From Mycobacteroides franklinii (lineage in GTDB: Bacteria > Actinomycetota > Actinomycetes > Mycobacteriales > Mycobacteriaceae): 64,000 nt of DNA. This document shows positions 58,918-64,000 of this stretch, in pieces. The stretch's first letter is position 1. Every line of letters begins with the position of its first letter. The notes beneath the pieces were generated by a model. That model saw only the letters and a list, made by a program, of their open reading frames with translations, was not told the DNA's origin and searched no databases. The stretch is from positions 62,001-126,000 of the forward strand of contig NZ_MAFQ01000008.1 of assembly GCF_002013895.1 (NCBI RefSeq), written 5' to 3'. The position numbers and the translations under genes were made by a program.

Positions 58918-59466
58918 CTATGACTCTGCCCCTAGCACCTGTTGGTCGGGATCTGACGATGTCGAACGGTCGGGCGGTTGCATCTGCAGACGGCGATTCC
59001 ACCACCGAGGATTGCGCCGGGCCTGAAGACTGAGCCGACGGAATTCCATCCGCTGCAGTCGAAGGAGAACTGGAACACCCAGCAGCGGGACGATCGCACC
59101 ACGGACCGCACCTCGGCGACCATTCTCCAGCAATCCGGCTACAGCACTGAGCCCCGAAATGTAAAGAATACCGTTGTAAGGCACCAGGATTGGGCCGCAT
59201 AGTCCTTCGCACTCGGACAGGCTTGGCACACCAAATCTCCAGCGCTTCGGCCAGTGTATGAAGTGAGCCAACACGGTCGTCAGGAACAGGCCGTTCACAA
59301 CACCGAGGACAGCCTCGTGACGCTTATCGGCACGTTCCGCCATGCGAAGTACTACTGCGGTGCTCATGCCCCAACCCGTCGCTGCCGGCACCGGACCAAT
59401 CACCGACGCGAACGGCATCGCAACTCCGGACAGCAATTCGTAGAAGACATGCGCGCTCGCTGACAC
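58918..59466 (-). CDS. Hypothetical membrane protein
   Basis: Encodes about 182 aa from GTG 59466 (SASAHVFYELLSGVAMPFAS); an ATG at 59544 gives a longer, less convincing N-terminus. Hydrophobic spans: VAMPFASVIGPVPAATGWGM, AVLGVVNGLFLTTVLAHFIH, and GILYISGLSAVAGLLENGRR, with REGAVRGAIVPLLG-like text after the last one. There is no catalytic motif. The C-terminal 30 residues are Arg/Gln-rich. Convergent with the CMD-like gene. Function unknown. Confidence 0.6.
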   Translation of the reverse strand: MSASAHVFYELLSGVAMPFASVIGPVPAATGWGMSTAVVLRMAERADKRHEAVLGVVNGLFLTTVLAHFIHWPKRWRFGVPSLSECEGLCGPILVPYNGILYISGLSAVAGLLENGRRGAVRGAIVPLLGVPVLLRLQRMEFRRLSLQARRNPRWWNRRLQMQPPDRSTSSDPDQQVLGAES

Positions 59467-59645
59467 GGCGCCAACTTGTGTGCAGATTTGCCGGGACGTC
59501 TTCGGACGCTGACGGGACGGCGGTAATGGCCCTTCCGCCCGCATCAGCGGAATGCCTGAACGCGCGATGCGGCCACGGCGCAACGCACTTCTTCGTGAAG
59601 AGGTCGTTCCATATGGCGGCTTTCACCACAAAAGTACTTGTCGAC

Positions 59646-60515
59646 CTACACGTTACTCCGTAGCTGTTGGCCGCCATCGGCGTCGAAGAGTTCCTTGGTC
59701 CAACGTTCGAGGATTTCTGCGCTATCCCAGTCGTCGGGATGGAACCCGGCGTGGGTGTAGGAACGGAAGCGCTCAATCGCTGCTCGGCTGAACAGCGGGT
59801 TATGACGGAAGGCTCGAAGGCTGCGCAGCAACCGCACCGGGTTGTAGGCGGCACGATCGCCGGCCAGAGAGCGGGTGGTCTGGATGACCAACTCGGTGAA
59901 CAATAGGAGACTGGCGATCCGCATTCCCCAGACCCTGGTGCGTTCGCTTCCACCGACCGTCTCGTAGACATCGAAAGCGACGGCCTTGTGCTCGCATTCC
60001 TCCAGTGCGTGCCAAAGCAGAATCGGCCGCACCTCGGTGTAGCCGATCAGTTCTTGAGCTTCGTCGCTGGTGAGAATGATCTCGGCGAATGTCGCCGTGT
60101 AGTGCTCGAGGGCTGCCGTCACAGCCAGGCGCATCTTGGGAGAAAAACGCTTCTCGAGTCGGCCAACCAACTTCTTGATATGCCGATCGATCCCCTCGGT
60201 GGGATAGCCCATCGCTTGAAGGCGATCGTTGAGCAGCCGATGCTGGTGCCGGTGGGTGGCCTCTTGAGCGATGAATCCCTTGACCGCCTCCTTCAGGTCA
60301 GCGTCGCTGATGTGGTCCCGGTACTCGCGGACTGACCGGATGAAGAAGTCTTCGCCTTCGGGGAACGTGGCCGACAAGGTGGACACAAAGTGGCTCATCA
60401 CCAAGTCGCCATCGACGAAGTGCTGCCGACTGGTCTCAGCAGGCATGTCGAATCGGACACGGCGGGGCTTCGGGACGACCCGCGTGGTGGGCCGTGTGGA
60501 CGAATCGTCGCTCAT
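59646..60515 (-). CDS. Predicted metal-dependent hydrolase (PF10118-like)
   Basis: Encodes 289 aa. Two ExxH-type motifs, AQEATHRHQHRLLNDR and LEECEHKAVAFDVYET, plus PEGEDFFIRSVREYRDHISD, are characteristic of this family, whose fold and metal set resemble diiron four-helix proteins. Real substrates are not known. Divergent from the TetR at 60591, with a short inverted repeat between them. Confidence 0.88.
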   Translation of the reverse strand: MSDDSSTRPTTRVVPKPRRVRFDMPAETSRQHFVDGDLVMSHFVSTLSATFPEGEDFFIRSVREYRDHISDADLKEAVKGFIAQEATHRHQHRLLNDRLQAMGYPTEGIDRHIKKLVGRLEKRFSPKMRLAVTAALEHYTATFAEIILTSDEAQELIGYTEVRPILLWHALEECEHKAVAFDVYETVGGSERTRVWGMRIASLLLFTELVIQTTRSLAGDRAAYNPVRLLRSLRAFRHNPLFSRAAIERFRSYTHAGFHPDDWDSAEILERWTKELFDADGGQQLRSNV

Positions 60516-60546
60516 GTTGTTCTCCTGTTGTCATGGGCACTGATGA

Positions 60547-60568
60547 TCTGACTTTACGCCTAGTCAGA
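60547..60568. promoter_or_regulatory. Inverted repeat TCTGAC-N10-GTCAGA in a divergent promoter
   Basis: Perfect 6-bp arms (60547-60552 and 60563-60568) within the 75-nt region between the PF10118-like gene (start 60515) and the TetR gene (60591). Candidate TetR operator; short arms keep confidence low. Confidence 0.4.
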
Positions 60569-60590
60569 ATTAGATGGCAAGCTATGCGTT

Positions 60591-61259
60591 GTGCGATCGG
60601 TGCGGGTGTACAGCGGGATGTCCGCCGAGGAGCGTCACCGGAACAGGCGCACGCGTCTCATCGAGGCCGCGATGGAGTTGATCGGCACGCACGGCGTTGC
60701 CGCCGCCACGGTGACTGCCGTATGCGCTGAGTCCGGCGTGACGTCACGCTACTTCTATCAGCATTTCCCTGACAGAGACGCCCTCTTGCGAGCTGTCTAC
60801 CAGCAGCTCTACGCAACCTTCCAGGAGGTGATAGTTGACGCGATCCCCGATGCCGGCGCCCCACCCGAGGTGCTCGCGTACGCGCCGATCCGCGGGCTGG
60901 TCAGCATGATCAACAATGATCCTCGACTGGGTCGGATCTTGTTCGTGGAATCTGCAACGGAGCCGCTGCTTCGGGAGTTACGCAGCGACATGATGACCGG
61001 TTTCACCGACCTCGTATTGCGTGAGGCCAGACTTCACCTTGACATCGCCGACTCCGCAGTGGGCGTTGCCCATTTGGCCTCGACATTGGGTGTGGGTGGG
61101 TTATTCGAAGTCTTGCGCCGCTGGCTCGACGGAGAACTCGAGTTCACCACCGATGAACTCGTTCAGCACTGCGCAGGTTTCCTGGGCAGCCTCGGCAGCT
61201 ATGTGCTGCTGCAGAACGCAGTCGAGTCGGCCACGACCAAAGCCAAACCTCAGAGTTAG
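60591..61259 (+). CDS. TetR-family transcriptional regulator
   Basis: Encodes 222 aa from GTG 60591 (GTG 60603 and ATG 60618 also in frame). HTH around residues 20-62 (RRTRLIEAAMELIGTHGVAA, ATVTAVCAESGVTSRYFYQH). C-terminal SMINNDPRLGRILFVESATE is common among mycobacterial TetRs. Divergent from the PF10118-like gene and presumably its regulator. Confidence 0.92.
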   Translation: MRSVRVYSGMSAEERHRNRRTRLIEAAMELIGTHGVAAATVTAVCAESGVTSRYFYQHFPDRDALLRAVYQQLYATFQEVIVDAIPDAGAPPEVLAYAPIRGLVSMINNDPRLGRILFVESATEPLLRELRSDMMTGFTDLVLREARLHLDIADSAVGVAHLASTLGVGGLFEVLRRWLDGELEFTTDELVQHCAGFLGSLGSYVLLQNAVESATTKAKPQS

Positions 61260-61350
61260 CTTCTGGCGCCTCCCGGCCGCGCTTCGCGAATGTCGAGGTG
61301 CCTCCGCTTGCTTCATTCCGGACTGAACACATGAACGCCGCTGTACAACA

Positions 61351-61992
61351 TTAGAGGCCAGCGTCGTCGACCAAATAACGTTCGGCGAGCGTCTCGGCAA
61401 GCCGACTCGTGTGCTCCACGATCTCCCCCTGGATGACGTCAAGCAAACCTGCATGCCATGCGGTGATCAATTCGACGAAGCCACCAACGGCCACCAGTGT
61501 GTCCATCCGAAGGGCGGTTTCATCGGCTTCCGGCCTCAGGTGTGGCTCACTGGCTGCGATCACCAGGTGTGTCGCCTCCTGCAGTGCGACAGCGCGCCGA
61601 TCCTGAAGCGGGGAACTGCCCACGTGTTGAGCCAGTAGAATCTTCGCCCTGCCCGGATCCTCTGCAATCCGGTCGACCACCGCGGCGATGGTCACGCGGA
61701 TGGTCTCCATCGGCGGCTGCCCGATGCGTTCTGCGAGCGTCGCAGAAACCTCACCGAGCATCTCGTTGCGCACGCCGTCCCATGCAGCGACAAGTAACTC
61801 GTCGCGGGTCTTGAAGTCTTCGTAGAAGTAACGGTCGTTCAGGCCGGTTTTGGCGCACACTCCTCTCATCGTGACTGCTGCCCAACCGCTTTCACTCCAG
61901 ATTTCCGTCGCGGCATCAATGAGGCGCTGACGGCGCTCCGCCCGGCGTTCAGCACCGGTACGCCCGCCCCATCTCTTCGACCGCGTCCGCAC
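61351..61992 (-). CDS. TetR-family regulator (paralogue of the gene at 40664-41305)
   Basis: Encodes 213 aa from GTG 61992, matching the start of its paralogue; an upstream ATG at 62049 is not conserved. HTH recognition segment TMRGVCAKTGLNDRYFYEDF. By eye the two proteins agree at roughly three of four positions over their whole length. The sequence just upstream (TTGCCAAGATGGACAT) matches TTGTCAAGATGTATTC before the paralogue, so the regulatory region was duplicated too. Confidence 0.92.
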   Translation of the reverse strand: MRTRSKRWGGRTGAERRAERRQRLIDAATEIWSESGWAAVTMRGVCAKTGLNDRYFYEDFKTRDELLVAAWDGVRNEMLGEVSATLAERIGQPPMETIRVTIAAVVDRIAEDPGRAKILLAQHVGSSPLQDRRAVALQEATHLVIAASEPHLRPEADETALRMDTLVAVGGFVELITAWHAGLLDVIQGEIVEHTSRLAETLAERYLVDDAGL

Positions 61993-62331
61993 ATGTCCAT
62001 CTTGGCAAGCCACAGTAGGTCGCAACACTTTGGTAGCATCCGCCCCCAATGGGGGCGCGTGCCACCATAGGACTCCGCGGAGGGCAGCGATTGACGATCA
62101 GAACGCTCAAACTTCGAGTTCTCAGAGACGTGGCAGCGGCTGTCGTCATTCCCGCCCCCAGCAGTGATCGTGCGGCACTGGCGACGGTGGCGGTAGGAGG
62201 CGCCCTGCACGCCGTGCAGGTATTCGCGGCCGACTGGCCCGCCGCAATCCCGTAGGGAGTCGACTCATGACGCTCTTGAGCGAGGCCCCCACCGGTCGCC
62301 GTCACCACTTGCACTACGTGCGGTAGGGTAC
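61993..62331. other. Gap between TetR gene and mmpL promoter
   Basis: About 340 nt without a convincing gene. A 55-codon open frame ending near 62255 (LTIRTLKLRVLRDVAAAVVI) has no clear ribosome-binding site or family. Confidence 0.4.
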
Positions 62332-62348
62332 CGATACCGGCAGTATCG
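62332..62348. promoter_or_regulatory. Copy C of the 17-bp palindrome, directly upstream of mmpL
   Basis: CGATAC-CGGCA-GTATCG has the same arms and the same 5-nt centre length as the perfect site at 9183-9199. It ends 17 nt before the GTG start at 62366, an overlap expected of a repressor blocking the promoter or ribosome access. Confidence 0.7.
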
Positions 62349-62365
62349 CTACCAGTGGAGGCCAA

Positions 62366-64000
62366 GTGACCGACGGCAGTGCAGATGCCCCAAGCCAGGC
62401 CAAGCGGCCTGGTCGGCGCGCCAACGGATCCACCGACCCGGCCGACACTCGCGAGTACAGCGAACGGTTGGCGACCCTGGCCCGGTTCACCCTCCGACAC
62501 AAAGCGCTCGTCATCGGGGTATGGCTAGGCGCCGCGGTGGTTCTCGCGCTGCTGTTCCCACAGCTGGAAACCGTGGTGCGCCAACAGTCGGTGGACCTCA
62601 TTCCTCGCGACGCCCCGTCCTTGCAGACGGTTGACCGCATGAGCGCCGCGTTCGGCGAAGAAGGCTCGAAAACCATGGTGTTCGTCGCCATGGAAGACCC
62701 CACTGGCTTGACTCCAACTGCACGGCAGCGCTACGGCGAACTCGTGCGCCGGTTGCAGGCCGAGGGCGACCACGTCCTGCTGGTGCAGGACCTGCTGGCC
62801 GATCCGATTACCGAAGCTCAGGCAGTCAGCGCCGACCGCAAAGCCTGGTATCTGCCCGTCGGTGTCACCGGCACCCTCGGAGACCCCACGGCAGCCGAAT
62901 CCTTGAACGCGGTGCGCGACATCGCCGCGGAGGTGTTCACCGGATCGACCACGACCGTCCAAGTGACGGGACCACCGGCGACCTTCAGCGACATGATCGC
63001 CTCCGCCGAGCACGACCTGCTGTTGATCTCGATCGCTACCGCCGGCGTGATCGCCCTGATCTTGCTGATCGTCTACCGGTCAGTGTTCACCGCGCTGTTG
63101 CCACTGCTGGTAATCGGGTTGAGCCTGGCGGTTGGGCGCGGCGTGCTATCCGCCCTCGGCGAGATGGGCATGCCGGTCTCCCAGTTCACCGTCGCATTCA
63201 TGACGGCGATCCTGCTCGGCGCCGGAACTGATTACACAGTTTTTCTGATCAGCCGGTACCACGAGCAGCGCCGCGCCCAAGTACCCGCCGATCAGGCGAT
63301 CATCCACGCCACCGCCAGCATCGGGCGCGTCATCCTGGCGTCCGCCGCCACCGTGGCACTCGCGTTCTTGGCCATGGTCTTCGCGCGGCTCAGCGTCTTC
63401 GCCGCCCTGGGCCCCGCGTGTGCCATCGCCGTGCTGTTCGGATTTCTGGCGACCGTCACCCTGCTGCCACCCGTGCTGTCGCTAGCCGCCAAACGCGGCA
63501 TCGGTGAACCCAAATCCGATCGCACCCGCCGCTACTGGAACAGCGTCGCCGTCGCCGTGGTCCGCCGTCCGGTGCCACTGCTGATCGTCAGCCTGGCCAT
63601 CCTGCTCGCCCTGTCGGCAGCCGCTGCGACCATCAAAATCAGCTACGACGACCGCAAGGGACAACCAGACACCACGGCCAGCAACCAGGGCTACCAACTT
63701 CTGGACCGCCACTTCCGCAAGGACGTCGTCATCAGCGAGTTCCTCGTCGTAGAGAACCCGACCGACATGCGGACCGGGAGGGGGCTGGCCGATCTCGACG
63801 AGATGGCCTCTCGCGTCTCCCAGATCCCCGGCGTCACCAGGGTGTCCGGAGTCACCCGCCCCACCGGGGAGCGCCTCGACCAAGCAGAACTGGCCTGGCA
63901 GAACGGCCAGATCGGCGAGAAAATGGCCGGCGCGGTCGCCGAGGGCAACTCACGCAAGGACGACCTCGCCAAACTCACCGGCGGCGCCGACCAGCTCGCC
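62366..64000 (+). CDS. MmpL-family RND transporter, N-terminal 545 residues (cut by window edge)
   Basis: Open frame from GTG 62366 (GGAGG 4 nt upstream) to the window end without a stop. A Ser/Asp-rich start is followed by TM1 (ALVIGVWLGAAVVLALLFPQ), a periplasmic loop, and TM2-TM6, which include DLLLISIATAGVIALILLIV and the MmpL signature ILLGAGTDYTVFLISRYHEQ; after TM6 comes PLLIVSLAILLALSAAAATI. MmpL proteins export lipids, siderophores or drugs across the mycobacterial inner membrane. No mmpS gene precedes it. The 17-bp palindrome just upstream ties it to the TetR/thioesterase locus at 8-9 kb. Confidence 0.92.
   Translation, partial: MTDGSADAPSQAKRPGRRANGSTDPADTREYSERLATLARFTLRHKALVIGVWLGAAVVLALLFPQLETVVRQQSVDLIPRDAPSLQTVDRMSAAFGEEGSKTMVFVAMEDPTGLTPTARQRYGELVRRLQAEGDHVLLVQDLLADPITEAQAVSADRKAWYLPVGVTGTLGDPTAAESLNAVRDIAAEVFTGSTTTVQVTGPPATFSDMIASAEHDLLLISIATAGVIALILLIVYRSVFTALLPLLVIGLSLAVGRGVLSALGEMGMPVSQFTVAFMTAILLGAGTDYTVFLISRYHEQRRAQVPADQAIIHATASIGRVILASAATVALAFLAMVFARLSVFAALGPACAIAVLFGFLATVTLLPPVLSLAAKRGIGEPKSDRTRRYWNSVAVAVVRRPVPLLIVSLAILLALSAAAATIKISYDDRKGQPDTTASNQGYQLLDRHFRKDVVISEFLVVENPTDMRTGRGLADLDEMASRVSQIPGVTRVSGVTRPTGERLDQAELAWQNGQIGEKMAGAVAEGNSRKDDLAKLTGGADQLA

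Noticed and set aside
1-64000. tRNA, rRNA, CRISPR arrays or riboswitches
   Set aside because: Looked for cloverleaf-like sequences, CCA-ends and regularly spaced direct repeats; found none I could support.

Overview
The window looks like chromosomal DNA from an environmental, lipid- and hydrocarbon-degrading mycobacterium (Mycobacterium/Mycolicibacterium type). Evidence: high GC with many GTG and some TTG starts, an MmpL-family RND transporter, an F420-type LLM oxidoreductase, an NDMA-dependent alcohol dehydrogenase, many FadD/FadE-type enzymes, a KstR paralogue and at least eight TetR-family regulators. Species cannot be named from the sequence alone.

Layout. (1) 1 to about 6.8 kb: one side of an integrative element. 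It has a leftward integrase running off the window, an excisionase-like HTH gene with a terminator, a P-loop ATPase, a small unknown gene, a tightly coupled three-gene cargo operon (TIGR04255-like protein, HTH protein, unknown protein with a Ser-Gln-Thr-Cys-Asp-Ile motif), and a coiled-coil/Cys-cluster protein. (2) 7.2-9.7 kb: TetR, PaaI-like thioesterase, KstR-like TetR and a small conserved gene, carrying copies of a 17-bp palindrome that recurs in front of an mmpL gene at 62.3 kb. (3) 9.8-13.6 kb: LLM oxidoreductase, a thioesterase whose full frame lacks a normal start codon, and an overlapping transglutaminase-like/BtrH-like pair. (4) 13.8-21.4 kb: terminal-oxidation block: ferredoxin, CYP153-type P450 and ferredoxin reductase, plus SCP2, FadD and NDMA-alcohol dehydrogenase, with a divergent AraC regulator. 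(5) 21.6-27.9 kb: carboxylesterase, an enoyl-CoA hydratase/TIGR03084/AtuA-like operon and a TetR. (6) 27.9-32.5 kb: decayed adenylate cyclase, acyl-CoA dehydrogenase with a divergent TetR and twin palindromes, SDR, and a broken P450. (7) 32.9-40.5 kb: a leftward chain of SDR, diiron ferritin-like protein, three Baeyer-Villiger-type monooxygenases and an esterase, consistent with sub-terminal oxidation. (8) 40.6-49.3 kb: TetR, then fadE13/accD2/accA2/fadE12/fadD-like genes bracketed by two copies of a 20-bp motif. (9) 49.4-51.1 kb: an IS1380-type insertion with target duplication and a frameshifted transposase. (10) 51.4-62 kb: PucR regulator, hydrolase, thioesterase, TetR, thiolase-like, MDR dehydrogenase, CMD-family protein, membrane protein, PF10118-like metal protein and two TetRs. 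(11) 62.4 kb to the end: the N-terminal part of an MmpL transporter.

How it fits together. Two oxygenation routes are encoded: CYP153-type terminal hydroxylation (alcohol to acid to CoA ester), and a diiron/SDR/BVMO/esterase route (secondary alcohol, ketone, ester, hydrolysis). Both can feed acyl-CoA dehydrogenases, an acyl-CoA carboxylase and thiolase-like steps. Substrates are inferred from family membership, not shown by the sequence. Pseudogenes, an IS and the integrative element mark this as an accessory, actively rearranged region.
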